Shown here piece after piece: positions 9,498 to 17,910 of a stretch of 64,000 bases of DNA (position 1 is the stretch's first letter; each line of letters begins with the position of its first letter). The notes under the pieces are model-generated. The model did not search any database, was not told where the DNA came from, and saw nothing but the letters and a program-made list of their open reading frames with translations. A program made the position numbers and the translations under genes. Location of the stretch: positions 62,001 through 126,000 of the forward strand of contig NZ_SMLB01000004.1 in NCBI RefSeq assembly GCF_004349105.1, given 5' to 3'. Source of the stretch: Jiangella aurantiaca (GTDB taxonomy: Bacteria; Actinomycetota; Actinomycetes; Jiangellales; Jiangellaceae).

Positions 9498-10310
9498 ATC
9501 GAGATCAAGTCGCCGGAGCAGCTGGCCGGCATGCGGGCGGCCGGGCTGGTCGTGGCCGAGATCCACGAGCTGATGCGCGCGGCCATCGTGCCCGGCGCCA
9601 CTCCGCTCGACCTCGACGCGATCGCCCGGCGCGAGCTGAAGGTTCGCGGCGCCACGTCGAACTTCCTCGGCTACGGCGGCTTCCCGGCGACGGTCTGCGT
9701 CTCCGTCAACGACGTCGTCGTCCATGGCATCCCCGACGACACCCCGTTCCGCGACGGCGACATCGTCTCGCTCGACTTCGGCGCCGTCCTGAACGGCTGG
9801 CACGGCGACGCCGCCGTGACCGTGCCGGTGGGCGACGGCGAGCTGCCGGACGAGGTGGCCCGGCTCCTCGTCGACTGCGAGGACGCGCTGTGGTCCGGCA
9901 TCGCCGCGATGAAGGCCGGCCGCCGGGTGCGCGACATCGGCACCGCCATCGAGCAGACCATCGAGGCCCGCGGCGACTACGGCATCGTCGAGGAGTACGG
10001 CGGCCACGGCATCGGCACCGCGATGCACATGGACCCGCACGTGATGAACTACCGCACCCGCCAGCGCGGCCCCAAGCTGGTGCCGGGCCTGTGCCTCGCG
10101 GTCGAGCCGATGATCACCCTCGGCGGCCCCGAGACTCACGTCCTCGACGACGACTGGACCGTCAAGACCGACGACGGCTCCTGGGCGGCACACTTCGAGC
10201 ACAGCATCGCAGTCACCCCCGACGGCCCGTGGGTGCTCACCGCCCTCGACGGCGGCGCCGTGCGGCTGGAGGCGCTCGGCGTGCCGGCCGCCGCTGCCCA
10301 CCGCGCCTGA
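9498..10310 (+). CDS. map: methionine aminopeptidase, type I, apparently with an ATC start
   Basis: Removes the N-terminal methionine from nascent proteins. With an ATC start at 9498 it has 270 residues and its metal ligands fall at Asp93, Asp104, His170, Glu203 and Glu234, close to E. coli positions 97, 108, 171, 204 and 235. Homologues begin with a (I)xIKxPExxxxMRxAG helix; here that sequence (IEIKSPEQLAGMRAAG) is encoded upstream of the first ATG (9531), and no ATG, GTG or TTG precedes it in frame. AGGAG at 9488-9492 is spaced five bases from ATC 9498. If translation began at 9531 the protein would be 259 residues and lack this helix. It follows adk by 17 bases. Confidence 0.93.
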   Translation: MEIKSPEQLAGMRAAGLVVAEIHELMRAAIVPGATPLDLDAIARRELKVRGATSNFLGYGGFPATVCVSVNDVVVHGIPDDTPFRDGDIVSLDFGAVLNGWHGDAAVTVPVGDGELPDEVARLLVDCEDALWSGIAAMKAGRRVRDIGTAIEQTIEARGDYGIVEEYGGHGIGTAMHMDPHVMNYRTRQRGPKLVPGLCLAVEPMITLGGPETHVLDDDWTVKTDDGSWAAHFEHSIAVTPDGPWVLTALDGGAVRLEALGVPAAAAHRA

Positions 10311-10395
10311 CGTCTGTCGGGGTTGCCGCGTTTGGCCAGCCCCCTGCTCGACTCCGCTCTGGCTGGGCGCCGCTGGCCTCCTCCGGCCGCGAAAA

Positions 10396-10469
10396 GATCA
10401 CGTTCACTACGAACTCTCGTGTCGCACTACGTCTGTAATCGTGTTGATGCTCGAGAAATCCTGGTGATG
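10396..10469 (-). repeat. dispersed hairpin repeat, copy R1 (degenerate)
   Basis: On the minus strand this stretch carries CATCACCAGGATT...GAGCATCAACACGATT, the same core as the copies at 20.4, 53.2 and 58.8 kb. The downstream arm is poorly preserved. It lies in the 294-base gene-free gap between map and the DUF1707 gene; nothing else was recognised there. Confidence 0.6.
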
Positions 10470-10604
10470 GCCCGGCCCGGCCGCCGGAAACTGATCAACG
10501 CCGGTCGGGCCTGCTGAACGTGGTCATTTCGGGGGTGGTCCCGGGGGCGAACTGGGGGGTTACCCCGATAGGCGGACCCCGTGCACCGGCGGATACTGGA
10601 ACGC

Positions 10605-11063
10605 ATGGGAGCCGAGCGATTCGAGATGCGCGCCAGCGACGCCGATCGCGATCGCGTGGCGGAGATCCTGCGCGACGCGCACGGAGAGGGCCGGCTGAAC
10701 CAGGACGAGCTGCTCTCCCGGGTCGAATCGACGTATGCCGCCAAGACGTACCAGGACCTCGACCGGATCATCGCCGACTTGCCGGTGCGCCGCCAACCGG
10801 CCGGCATCATGCCGCGGCCGCTGTCCGCGCCGCGCCCGGTGCCGCGGCGCACCGGACGGCGCATCGCACGCGGCATGCTCACCGCGGCGTGGTGGTTCTA
10901 CGGCATCTGCGTGGCCATCAACCTGATGGTGTGGCTGCTGGTCAGCATCGGTGGCGGCGGCCCGGAGTACTTCTGGCCGATCTGGGTGGCCGGGCCCTGG
11001 GGCGTGCTGCTCGGCGGCCTCGAGATGGCGTACCGTTCGGGGGAGACTCCCGCGCAGCGCTGA
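10605..11063 (+). CDS. DUF1707 and 2TM domain membrane protein
   Basis: 152 residues from the ATG at 10605 (a GTG at 10581 is an alternative). Residues 5-55 form a DUF1707 domain (MRASDADRDRVAEILRDAHGEGRLNQDELLSRVESTYAAKTYQDL), a short module found almost only in actinobacteria. Two hydrophobic segments follow (about 90-112 and 123-142), resembling the 2TM domain. Function is not established; the architecture suggests a small membrane sensor or structural protein. It is an insert between map and infA, which are often closer together in related genomes. Confidence 0.85.
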   Translation: MGAERFEMRASDADRDRVAEILRDAHGEGRLNQDELLSRVESTYAAKTYQDLDRIIADLPVRRQPAGIMPRPLSAPRPVPRRTGRRIARGMLTAAWWFYGICVAINLMVWLLVSIGGGGPEYFWPIWVAGPWGVLLGGLEMAYRSGETPAQR

Positions 11064-11088
11064 CCGCCGGTCGGCTTGCCAACCGCGA

Positions 11089-11119
11089 TTGGCCTCTGGT
11101 AGGCCGAGTGCCGTACAAT
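11089..11119 (+). promoter_or_regulatory. probable infA promoter
   Basis: TTGGCC at 11089-11094 and TACAAT at 11114-11119 are separated by 19 bases and lie about 165 bases before infA. The -10 is close to the sigma-70/HrdB consensus. This would drive infA-rpmJ-rpsM-rpsK-rpsD-rpoA-rplQ with a long leader. Confidence 0.6.
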
Positions 11120-11285
11120 TCTTGGTCGGCCCACTGTGGTCTGTTTCGTTGCGCCCTGCGGCTGGTTCCGGTCGTTCTCGACCGGGACGGGGTGCTCGTG
11201 ACAGCTCGCCGCCCGTCCCTCTCAGGACTCCTGGTGGCGTGGTGTGCCGAGGCGGAAGACGACCGACAGAAGAAGTGCGGAGGAC

Positions 11286-11507
11286 ATGCCGAAGAAGGAC
11301 GGGGTCATCGAGATCGAGGGCACCGTGACCGAGGCTCTCCCGAACGCGATGTTCCGGGTAGAGCTCTCGAACGGTCACAAGGTGCTCGCCCACATTTCCG
11401 GCAAGATGCGCCAGCACTACATCCGGATCCTCCCCGAGGACCGCGTGGTGGTGGAGCTGAGCCCGTACGACTTGACCCGCGGTCGCATCGTCTACCGCTA
11501 CAAGTAG
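11286..11507 (+). CDS. infA: translation initiation factor IF-1
   Basis: 73 residues, the family length: a single S1/OB-fold domain ([40 protein letters not shown]). IF-1 occupies the 30S A site during initiation. The ATG at 11286 gives the universal MPKKDGVIE start. It is followed by rpmJ after 76 bases. Confidence 0.98.
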   Translation: MPKKDGVIEIEGTVTEALPNAMFRVELSNGHKVLAHISGKMRQHYIRILPEDRVVVELSPYDLTRGRIVYRYK

Positions 11508-11583
11508 CAAACCACCCACGACACTGCCGGCGGCTTCGGCCCACGCTCCGAACTCTCGGCACACGTCAACGAAAGAGTCCCCG

Positions 11584-11697
11584 ATGAAGGTCAAGCCGAG
11601 CGTCAAGCCGATCTGCGACAAGTGCAAGGTGATCCGCCGTCACGGCCGGGTCATGGTGATCTGCGAGAACCTGCGCCACAAGCAGCGCCAGGGCTGA
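11584..11697 (+). CDS. rpmJ: 50S ribosomal protein L36, zinc-binding
   Basis: A 37-residue protein, [20 protein letters not shown] and onward, with the zinc ligands Cys11, Cys14, Cys27 and His32 of the C+ form. L36 binds 23S rRNA in the 50S subunit. The gene sits between infA and rpsM, its usual place in bacteria. Confidence 0.97.
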   Translation: MKVKPSVKPICDKCKVIRRHGRVMVICENLRHKQRQG

Positions 11698-11753
11698 TCA
11701 CCCGCACCGCTCGCCCGGACACAACTGAATACTCCAGGACAACGCACCTGCAC

Positions 11754-11773
11754 CCCTGCCTCGCACGGCAGGG
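11754..11773 (+). other. hairpin in the rpmJ-rpsM gap
   Basis: CCCTGCC (11754-11760) and GGCAGGG (11767-11773) form a perfect 7-bp stem with a 6-base loop in the 170-base gap before rpsM. It may be a leader structure, a processing site or a weak attenuator. No promoter could be assigned with confidence. Confidence 0.4.
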
Positions 11774-11867
11774 ACTACCCCCGGGCGGAGGCCGGGGCTC
11801 GGCGGCACAGGGCCACCGAGACGCGGTGCGCCAGACACCTCCGCGAAAATGAAGTGAGGAACACCGC

Positions 11868-12245
11868 ATGGCACGCCTCGTCGGCGTCGACCTCCCGCGC
11901 GACAAGCGCCTGGAGGTAGCACTCACCTACATCTTCGGCATCGGGCGTACCCGAGCGCTGGAGACTCTGAAGAACACGGGCGTCAGCCCGGACATCCGCG
12001 TCAAGGACCTCGGCGACGAGGAGCTGGTCAAGCTCCGCGACTGGATCGAGGCGAACTACCAGATCGAGGGTGACCTGCGCCGCGAGGTGCAGAGCGACAT
12101 CCGCCGCAAGATCGAGATCGGTAGCTATCAGGGCATCCGGCACCGCCGCGGGCTCCCCGTCCGTGGTCAGCGCACTCACACGAATGCCCGTACCCGCAAG
12201 GGTCGGAAGAAGACCGTCGCCGGCAAGAAGAAGGCCGGCAAGTGA
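11868..12245 (+). CDS. rpsM: 30S ribosomal protein S13
   Basis: 125 residues. S13 is in the 30S head, contacts P-site tRNA and forms intersubunit bridges. [30 protein letters not shown] with the helix-hairpin-helix motif, and the C-terminal [19 protein letters not shown], are characteristic. A GAAGTGAGGAACACC ribosome-binding region precedes the ATG. First of the alpha-operon ribosomal genes. Confidence 0.98.
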   Translation: MARLVGVDLPRDKRLEVALTYIFGIGRTRALETLKNTGVSPDIRVKDLGDEELVKLRDWIEANYQIEGDLRREVQSDIRRKIEIGSYQGIRHRRGLPVRGQRTHTNARTRKGRKKTVAGKKKAGK

Positions 12246-12249
12246 GTGC

Positions 12250-12276
12250 CGCGACGGCGTCTCTCACGCCGTCGCG
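12250..12276 (+). terminator. strong hairpin between rpsM and rpsK
   Basis: CGCGACGGCGT (12250-12260) and ACGCCGTCGCG (12266-12276) give a perfect 11-bp stem with a 5-base loop, immediately after the rpsM stop. There is no following T-run. It may cause partial termination or protect or process the mRNA, adjusting expression of the downstream genes. Confidence 0.55.
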
Positions 12277-12325
12277 AGCAGCGAACCGCTGACCTCAGAA
12301 GCTTTCGGACAGGAGTACCGCACAC

Positions 12326-12724
12326 ATGCCACCCGCAAAGGGCCGCCAGACCAAGGTGCGCCGCAAGGAGAAGAAGAACGTCGCTCACGGTGTCGCGCAC
12401 ATCAAGAGCACGTTCAACAACACGATCGTCTCGATCACCGACCCCCAGGGCAACGTGATCGCATGGGCCAGTGCCGGCCAGGTCGGCTTCAAGGGCTCGC
12501 GTAAGTCGACGCCGTTCGCCGCGCAGATGGCTGCCGAGGCCGCCGCCCGCCGTGCTCAGGAGCACGGCATGCGTAAGGTCGACGTGTTCGTCAAGGGCCC
12601 GGGCTCGGGCCGGGAGACCGCGATCCGCTCGCTGCAGGCCGTCGGCCTCGAGGTCGGTTCCATTTCGGACGTGACCCCGCAGGCCCACAACGGTTGCCGG
12701 CCGCCGAAGCGCCGCCGCGTCTGA
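12326..12724 (+). CDS. rpsK: 30S ribosomal protein S11
   Basis: 132 residues. S11 lies on the 30S platform near the E site and the Shine-Dalgarno helix. [45 protein letters not shown] and the C-terminal [17 protein letters not shown] are hallmark sequences. The start follows GACAGGAGT by a suitable distance. Confidence 0.98.
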   Translation: MPPAKGRQTKVRRKEKKNVAHGVAHIKSTFNNTIVSITDPQGNVIAWASAGQVGFKGSRKSTPFAAQMAAEAAARRAQEHGMRKVDVFVKGPGSGRETAIRSLQAVGLEVGSISDVTPQAHNGCRPPKRRRV

Positions 12725-12758
12725 CGCCACCGAGACGAACGAGGAGACCTGAACCACC

Positions 12759-13364
12759 ATGGCCCGTTACACCGGTCCACTCACGAAGAAGTCGCGCCGG
12801 CTCGGCGTCGACCTGATCGGCGAGGACAAGGCGTACGAACGCCGTCCGTACCCGCCCGGCCAGCACGGCCGCGGCCGGCAGAAGGAGAGCGAGTACCGCC
12901 TCCAGCTGCACGAGAAGCAGAAGGCGCGCTACACCTACGGCGTCCTGGAGAAGCAGTTCCGCCGCTACTACGAGGAGGCCAACCGTCGCCAGGGTCGCAC
13001 CGGTGACGTCCTCCTCCAGCTGCTGGAGTCGCGCCTGGACAACGTCGTCTACCGCGCCGGCCTGGCCCGTACCCGCCGGCACGCCCGCCAGCTGGTCGTC
13101 CACGGCCACTTCCTGGTCAACGGCCGCAAGGTGAACGTGCCGTCGTACCAGGTGGCGCTGCACGACGTCATCGACGTGCGGGACAAGTCCAAGGAGACGA
13201 CACCGTTCATCATCGCCCGCGAGACCCACGGCGACCGCCCGGTCCCCGCGTGGCTCGAGGTGATCCCGAACCAGCTGCGCGTGCTGGTCCACCAGCTCCC
13301 GTCCCGGCAGCAGATCGACACGCCGGTGCAGGAGCAGCTCATCGTCGAGTTCTACTCGAAGTAG
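12759..13364 (+). CDS. rpsD: 30S ribosomal protein S4
   Basis: 201 residues. S4 nucleates 30S assembly on the 5' domain of 16S rRNA and in E. coli represses the alpha operon. This is the cysteine-free form: the N-terminus lacks the CxxC zinc pairs seen in some bacteria. The S4 RNA-binding domain ([43 protein letters not shown]) is complete. Confidence 0.98.
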   Translation: MARYTGPLTKKSRRLGVDLIGEDKAYERRPYPPGQHGRGRQKESEYRLQLHEKQKARYTYGVLEKQFRRYYEEANRRQGRTGDVLLQLLESRLDNVVYRAGLARTRRHARQLVVHGHFLVNGRKVNVPSYQVALHDVIDVRDKSKETTPFIIARETHGDRPVPAWLEVIPNQLRVLVHQLPSRQQIDTPVQEQLIVEFYSK

Positions 13365-13380
13365 TCCGCACCACCGCCGC

Positions 13381-13396
13381 GGCCGGCAATCCGGCC
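13381..13396 (+). other. hairpin in the rpsD-rpoA gap
   Basis: GGCCGG and CCGGCC pair around a CAAT loop in the 91-base gap. It could be a processing or pausing site. A CATATA at 13423-13428 just after it is a possible weak -10 for rpoA. Confidence 0.3.
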
Positions 13397-13455
13397 GGCC
13401 ACGGCAGCCTGATCGCGACAGTCATATAGCGGGCGTCGCGGAGAGGAAGTCAGAA

Positions 13456-14469
13456 GTGCTCATCACCCAGCGTCCCAGTCTCAGCGAAGAGTCGCTGAAC
13501 GACTACCGCGCCCGGTTCACCATCGAGCCGCTGGAGCCGGGCTTCGGCTACACGCTCGGCAACTCGCTGCGCCGGACCCTGCTCTCGTCCATCCCCGGCG
13601 CGGCCATCACGTCGATCCGCATCGACGGTGTGCTGCACGAGTTCACCACCATCCCCGGGGTGAAGGAGGACGTCACCGACGTCATCCTGAACCTCAAGGG
13701 CCTCGTCGTCTCGTCCGAGCACGACGAGCCGGTCGTGATGTACCTGCGCAAGCAGGGCCCCGGCGCCGTCACCGCCGCCGACATCGCGCCGCCCGCCGGG
13801 GTCGAGGTGCACAACCCCGACCTGCACATCGCCACGCTGAACGGCAAGGGCAAGCTGGAGATGGAGCTGACGGTCGAGCGCGGCCGCGGCTACGTGTCGG
13901 CCGTGCAGAACAAGCGCGCCGACGCCGAGATCGGCCGCATCCCGGTCGACTCCATCTACTCGCCGGTGCTGAAGGTCACCTACAAGGTCGAGGCGACCCG
14001 CGTCGAGGGCCGTACCGACTTCGACCGCCTCATCGTCGACGTCGAGACCAAGCCGTCGATCCGGCCGCGCGACGCGCTCGCGTCGGCCGGCAGCACGCTG
14101 GTCGAGCTGTTCGGTCTCGCTCGCGAGCTGAACATCGAGGCCGAGGGCATCGAGATCGGCCCGTCGCCGGTCGACGCCCAGCTGGCCGCGGACCTCGCGC
14201 TGCCGATCGAGGACCTGCAGCTCACCGTCCGCTCGTACAACTGCCTCAAGCGTGAGGGCATCCACTCCGTGGGTGAGCTCGTCTCCCGCAGCGAGGCCGA
14301 CCTCCTCGACATCCGCAACTTCGGCCAGAAGTCGATCGACGAGGTCAAGGCGAAGCTGGCCACCATGGGCCTCGGCCTGAAGGACAGCGCGCCGGGCTTC
14401 GACCCGGCCGCGGCCGTCGACAGCTACGGCGACGACGACCAGTCCTACGCCGAAGACGAGCAGTACTGA
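13456..14469 (+). CDS. rpoA: DNA-directed RNA polymerase subunit alpha
   Basis: 337 residues from a GTG start with GAGAGGAAG upstream. The N-terminal domain ([36 protein letters not shown]) dimerises and assembles the core enzyme. The C-terminal domain (about 245-315, with [21 protein letters not shown]) binds UP elements and activators. The tail is acidic, as in other actinobacteria. Position between rpsD and rplQ is standard. Confidence 0.98.
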   Translation: MLITQRPSLSEESLNDYRARFTIEPLEPGFGYTLGNSLRRTLLSSIPGAAITSIRIDGVLHEFTTIPGVKEDVTDVILNLKGLVVSSEHDEPVVMYLRKQGPGAVTAADIAPPAGVEVHNPDLHIATLNGKGKLEMELTVERGRGYVSAVQNKRADAEIGRIPVDSIYSPVLKVTYKVEATRVEGRTDFDRLIVDVETKPSIRPRDALASAGSTLVELFGLARELNIEAEGIEIGPSPVDAQLAADLALPIEDLQLTVRSYNCLKREGIHSVGELVSRSEADLLDIRNFGQKSIDEVKAKLATMGLGLKDSAPGFDPAAAVDSYGDDDQSYAEDEQY

Positions 14470-14516
14470 CCGAGCGCGGCCGGTAGCGGTCGCCACCACA
14501 CAGGAGAACGATCACC

Positions 14517-15110
14517 ATGCCCACCCCAACCAAGGGTGCTCGCCTGGGAGGCTCGCCGGCTCACCAGCGCGCGATCCTCGCCAACCTGGCGACCGCGCTG
14601 TTCGAGCACGGCCGCATCACTACTACCGAGGCCAAGGCCCGCCGGTTGCGTCCGGTCGCCGAGCGGCTGATCAGCAAGGCCAAGCGCGGCGACCTGCACG
14701 CGCGGCGCCAGGTGCTCAGCACGATCCGCGACAAGGACGTCGTGCACGCGCTGTTCGCCGAGATCGGCCCGCGCTACGAGAACCGCAACGGCGGCTACAC
14801 CCGGATCGTGAAGATCGGTCCGCGGAAGGGTGACAACGCTCCGATGGCGGTCATCGAGCTGGTCGAGCCGCTGGCCGAGCAGGTGGTGACCGAGGCGACG
14901 AACGCCGCCCGGCGCGCGGCGACGGCGGCTCCGGCTGCCGCTGCCGCGTCGGCGGCCGAGGTCACCGACGCTCCGGCGGACGAATCGACCACCGAGACAA
15001 CGCCCTCTCAGGCTGCCGTCGACGAGGCGGCCGGTGCCGAGGAGTCCGCGTCCGACACCGCTGAGGAGGCCGCGGCCGACGCCGCCGAGGGCCCGGCCGA
15101 GAAGGCCTGA
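14517..15110 (+). CDS. rplQ: 50S ribosomal protein L17 with long Ala/Glu tail
   Basis: Residues 1-120 are a normal L17 ([47 protein letters not shown]), a protein near the exit tunnel. About 75 extra residues follow, rich in Ala, Glu, Thr, Ser and Asp and acidic in character, for a total of 197. Acidic tails on L17 are seen in several actinobacteria. In charge it is the opposite of the basic tail on L29 in this same window. Confidence 0.96.
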   Translation: MPTPTKGARLGGSPAHQRAILANLATALFEHGRITTTEAKARRLRPVAERLISKAKRGDLHARRQVLSTIRDKDVVHALFAEIGPRYENRNGGYTRIVKIGPRKGDNAPMAVIELVEPLAEQVVTEATNAARRAATAAPAAAAASAAEVTDAPADESTTETTPSQAAVDEAAGAEESASDTAEEAAADAAEGPAEKA

Positions 15111-15136
15111 CCCTCCCTCACCGCGTCAGCAGCATC

Positions 15137-16006
15137 ATGCAGCCCGCCGATCTCGTGTCCGGGGTCGGCGGGCTGCTGCGCGTCCGGCTCGACCTCGCCT
15201 ACGACGGGTCGGGCTTCTCCGGCTGGGCCGCGCAGCCCGGCCGGCGCACCGTCCAGGGCGTCCTCGAGGAGGCGCTGGGCCGGGTGCTGCGCATCGACCC
15301 GCCGCGGGTCACCGTCGCCGGGCGGACCGACGCCGGGGTGCACGCCCGCGGCCAGGTCTGCCACGTCGACGTACCGGCGACGGCGTGGGCGGCGGCGCCC
15401 GGCCGCTCGGACCGGCCGCCGGCGGTCGCGCTCCTGCGGCGACTGGCCGGGGTGCTGCCGGCCGACGTCCGGGTGCACGGCGTCGCAGAGGCGCCGCCCG
15501 GCTTCGACGCCCGGTTCTCCGCCGTCTGGCGCCGCTACCGCTACCGCGTCGCCGACACCCCGTACGGCGCCGACCCGCTGCTGCGCTCGTTCGTACTGTG
15601 GCACGACCGCCCGCTCGACGTCGACGCGATGAACGCCGCGGCCGCCGGGCTGCTCGGCGAGCACGACTTCGCGGCGTACTGCCGGCCACGCGAGGGTGCC
15701 ACGACGATCCGCGAGCTGCGGGTGCTGACCTGGGAGCGGACGGCCGACGGCCTGGCCGTCGCGACCATCGAGGCAGACGCGTTCTGCCACAACCAGGTGC
15801 GAGCGATGATCGGCGCACTGCTGCTGGTCGGCGACGGCCGGCGGCCGGTCGAGTGGCCGGCGACGGTGCTCGCGGCGGGCCGGCGTGACCCCGCCGTCGT
15901 CGTCATCCCGCCGCACGGGCTGACGCTGGAGTCCGTCGGCTACCCGCCCGACGCCGAGCTGGCCGCCCGCGCCCGCGCCGCCCGCAACGTCCGCACGCTG
16001 CGCTGA
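15137..16006 (+). CDS. truA: tRNA pseudouridine(38-40) synthase
   Basis: 289 residues. TruA converts uridines 38-40 in the anticodon arm of many tRNAs to pseudouridine. The catalytic aspartate is Asp65 in [30 protein letters not shown] and the C-terminal [20 protein letters not shown] are also typical. It follows rplQ by 26 bases, the common actinobacterial arrangement. The exact start is uncertain; the ATG at 15137 was used. Confidence 0.96.
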   Translation: MQPADLVSGVGGLLRVRLDLAYDGSGFSGWAAQPGRRTVQGVLEEALGRVLRIDPPRVTVAGRTDAGVHARGQVCHVDVPATAWAAAPGRSDRPPAVALLRRLAGVLPADVRVHGVAEAPPGFDARFSAVWRRYRYRVADTPYGADPLLRSFVLWHDRPLDVDAMNAAAAGLLGEHDFAAYCRPREGATTIRELRVLTWERTADGLAVATIEADAFCHNQVRAMIGALLLVGDGRRPVEWPATVLAAGRRDPAVVVIPPHGLTLESVGYPPDAELAARARAARNVRTLR

Positions 16007-16082
16007 CCTCCATCTCGCGGAGGGTGGAAAGCTCGGGGAGATCCCTGAGGGCAAACGCGGCCGGGACGCGTAGCCTGGAGGA

Positions 16083-16505
16083 GTGTTCACCGACGCGATC
16101 GAGATTGCCGTAGCCATTCTGGGCCTCGGCCTTGTCGTGCTGTCCGTGCGACAGGCACGGGCCAAGGGCTGGGCGGCCTCGCTGCAGATGGCGGCGGGCG
16201 GGTTCCTGCTCATGGGCGCCTCCGCCATCGGCATCGTCGGCTTCATCGCCGGGCTCGTGCTTTCGCCGGTCGCCTGGGCGGGTGTCATCATGCTCGGCAT
16301 CGCGGGCCTGCTGTTCTCGGTTGGCCAGAAGCTCGAGGTCCCCAAGGGCTCGGCCAAGCCCGACGCCGTCGGCGAGTCGGGGCCGGCCCCGAAGGGCGCG
16401 GTCGACGCCGGCCCGAAGCGCGGTAAGAAGCAGCAGCAGTCGTCGACGGGCGACCCGGAGCTCGACGACATCGAGGCCATCCTGCGCCGCCACGGCATCC
16501 AGTAG
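16083..16505 (+). CDS. small conserved membrane protein of unknown function
   Basis: 140 residues from a GTG start preceded by GGAGGA. Three hydrophobic segments lie at about 5-21, 33-59 and 63-79, followed by a charged cytoplasmic tail that ends in DPELDDIEAILRRHGIQ. A similar small membrane gene follows truA in Streptomyces-type genomes, so it probably belongs to the ancestral block. No function is known. Confidence 0.8.
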   Translation: MFTDAIEIAVAILGLGLVVLSVRQARAKGWAASLQMAAGGFLLMGASAIGIVGFIAGLVLSPVAWAGVIMLGIAGLLFSVGQKLEVPKGSAKPDAVGESGPAPKGAVDAGPKRGKKQQQSSTGDPELDDIEAILRRHGIQ

Positions 16506-16521
16506 CTCACAGCTCCAGTAC
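16504..16521. repeat. 18-bp direct repeat, left copy
   Basis: AGCTCACAGCTCCAGTAC, matching 17893-17910 at 17 of 18 positions. Read on the minus strand it encodes the last residues and stop (V-L-E-L-stop) of the MBL-fold gene whose intact end is in the right copy. The two copies bracket the DUF4143 ATPase gene. Confidence 0.75.
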
Positions 16522-16531
16522 ACCGCTCTGT

Positions 16532-16600
16532 GGTAGCGTTTGAGGCCGTAAAACGGTAGCGTTTGAAACCGTAAAACGGTAGCGTTTGAGCGCGAAGAAC
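16532..16600. repeat. three tandem 23-bp repeats (iteron-like operator)
   Basis: Units at 16532-16554, 16555-16577 and 16578-16600 all start GGTAGCGTTTGA and end with (G/C)TAAAAC or a variant. The third is diverged. Within the first two units CGTTT is followed by AAACG, so each also has dyad symmetry. They lie directly before the ATPase gene and are likely an operator or promoter region. Confidence 0.8.
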
Positions 16601-16612
16601 GGTTGTGGCTGG

Positions 16613-17884
16613 GTGCGATACATCCCGCGGATCGTGGATGTCGAACTCGATGACATGCTGGCCGGACTTCCCGCGCTCAGCATCGAGGGTCCGAAGGCCG
16701 TAGGCAAGACGGCCACCGCGTCGCGTCGAGCCACCTCACTGATCGCTCTCGACGATGACGACGAGATGGCGCTCCTCGACGCCGATCGTGGCCGGCTCGA
16801 TCGGCTGCCGCCCCCAGTGCTGGTCGACGAATGGCAGCGGTACCCCCGGGTGTGGGACCTGGTCAGGCGAAGTGTCGACCGCAACCCGTCAGCCGGCCGG
16901 TTCGTTCTGACCGGGAGCGCCAGCCCGGTGGACGCGCCGACCCATTCCGGCGCTGGTCGCATCGTGCGGCTCCGCATGCGGCCCATGTCATTGTGCGAGC
17001 GCCAAGTGACAACACCGACGGTCAGCCTGGCCGCCCTCCTGACCGGCCGTCGCCCCGAGATCGCTGGGGAGAGCCGGCTGGACCTGGCCGCCTACACCGA
17101 CGAGGTCGTCCGATCCGGGTTCCCCGCGATCCGTACCCTGGATGAACCGCACCGCAGGGACGCCCTCGACGGCTACCTGGCGGAGATCGTCAGGCGGGAC
17201 TTCCCCGAGCAGGGACACGTCGTTCGTCGCCCGGCCACCTTGCGAGCCTGGCTCCAGGCGTATGCGGCCGCGACAGCGAGCACGGCCTCCTACAACGTCA
17301 TCCTCCAAGCGGCCACCGCCGGCGACGGTGAGCAACCCGCCAAGACGACCACGATCGCCTACCGAGACGTTCTCGCCCAGCTCTGGCTCCTCGAGCCGGT
17401 CCCGGGCTGGCTGCCGACGCGTAACCATTTCACTCGGCTGAGCCAGGCGCCCAAGCACCACCTTGCCGATCCGGCGCTGGCTGCGCGTCTACTGGGCGTC
17501 GGCGCATCGGCGCTGCTCGATCAGCCGTCGGCGGGTCCGCCGGTCCGCCGCGACGGGCCGCTTCTCGGTGCGCTCTTCGAATCACTCGTGACGTTGAGCG
17601 TTCGGGTCTATGCGCAGAGATCGCGGGCGGACGTCCATCACCTGCGCACCGCACGTGGCGACCGTGAGGTCGATCTGATCGTCGCTCGAGACGACGGACG
17701 CGTCGTGGCATTCGAGGTCAAACTCTCACCGTCCGTCGACGACAAGGACATCACGCACCTGCGCTGGTTGCGTGAGCAGCTGCAGGACGATCTACTCGAC
17801 GCCGGTGTCATCACCACGGGGAAGGCGGCGTATCGGCGCCCGGACGGCATCGCCGTCATCCCCGCGGCTCTGCTCGGTCCGTGA
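16613..17884 (+). CDS. AAA-type ATPase with DUF4143 C-terminal domain
   Basis: 423 residues from GTG 16613, chosen because it gives the family-type start RYIPRIVDVELDDML; a TTG at 16586 lies inside the third upstream repeat and is less likely. The Walker A motif GPKAVGKT is at residues 26-33 and Walker B is PPPVLVDEWQ. The C-terminal part has the PD-(D/E)xK-like signature of DUF4143 (REVDLIV, then VVAFEVKLS). Proteins of this class are ATPases of largely unknown role, common in bacteria and archaea as single horizontally moving genes. The gene is convergent with and 11 bases from the next one, and is flanked by an 18-bp direct repeat. Confidence 0.88.
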   Translation: MRYIPRIVDVELDDMLAGLPALSIEGPKAVGKTATASRRATSLIALDDDDEMALLDADRGRLDRLPPPVLVDEWQRYPRVWDLVRRSVDRNPSAGRFVLTGSASPVDAPTHSGAGRIVRLRMRPMSLCERQVTTPTVSLAALLTGRRPEIAGESRLDLAAYTDEVVRSGFPAIRTLDEPHRRDALDGYLAEIVRRDFPEQGHVVRRPATLRAWLQAYAAATASTASYNVILQAATAGDGEQPAKTTTIAYRDVLAQLWLLEPVPGWLPTRNHFTRLSQAPKHHLADPALAARLLGVGASALLDQPSAGPPVRRDGPLLGALFESLVTLSVRVYAQRSRADVHHLRTARGDREVDLIVARDDGRVVAFEVKLSPSVDDKDITHLRWLREQLQDDLLDAGVITTGKAAYRRPDGIAVIPAALLGP

Positions 17885-17892
17885 CCGACAGC

Positions 17893-17910
17893 AGCTCACA
17901 GCTCCAGCAC
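17893..17910. repeat. 18-bp direct repeat, right copy
   Basis: AGCTCACAGCTCCAGCAC; the pair of the copy at 16504-16521. It includes the stop codon and last codons of the minus-strand MBL-fold gene. The distance between copies is 1389 bases. Confidence 0.75.

Noticed and set aside
16532-16600. The 23-bp tandem repeats as the start of a CRISPR array
   Set aside because: The units abut with no spacers, there are only three, and no cas gene is near.
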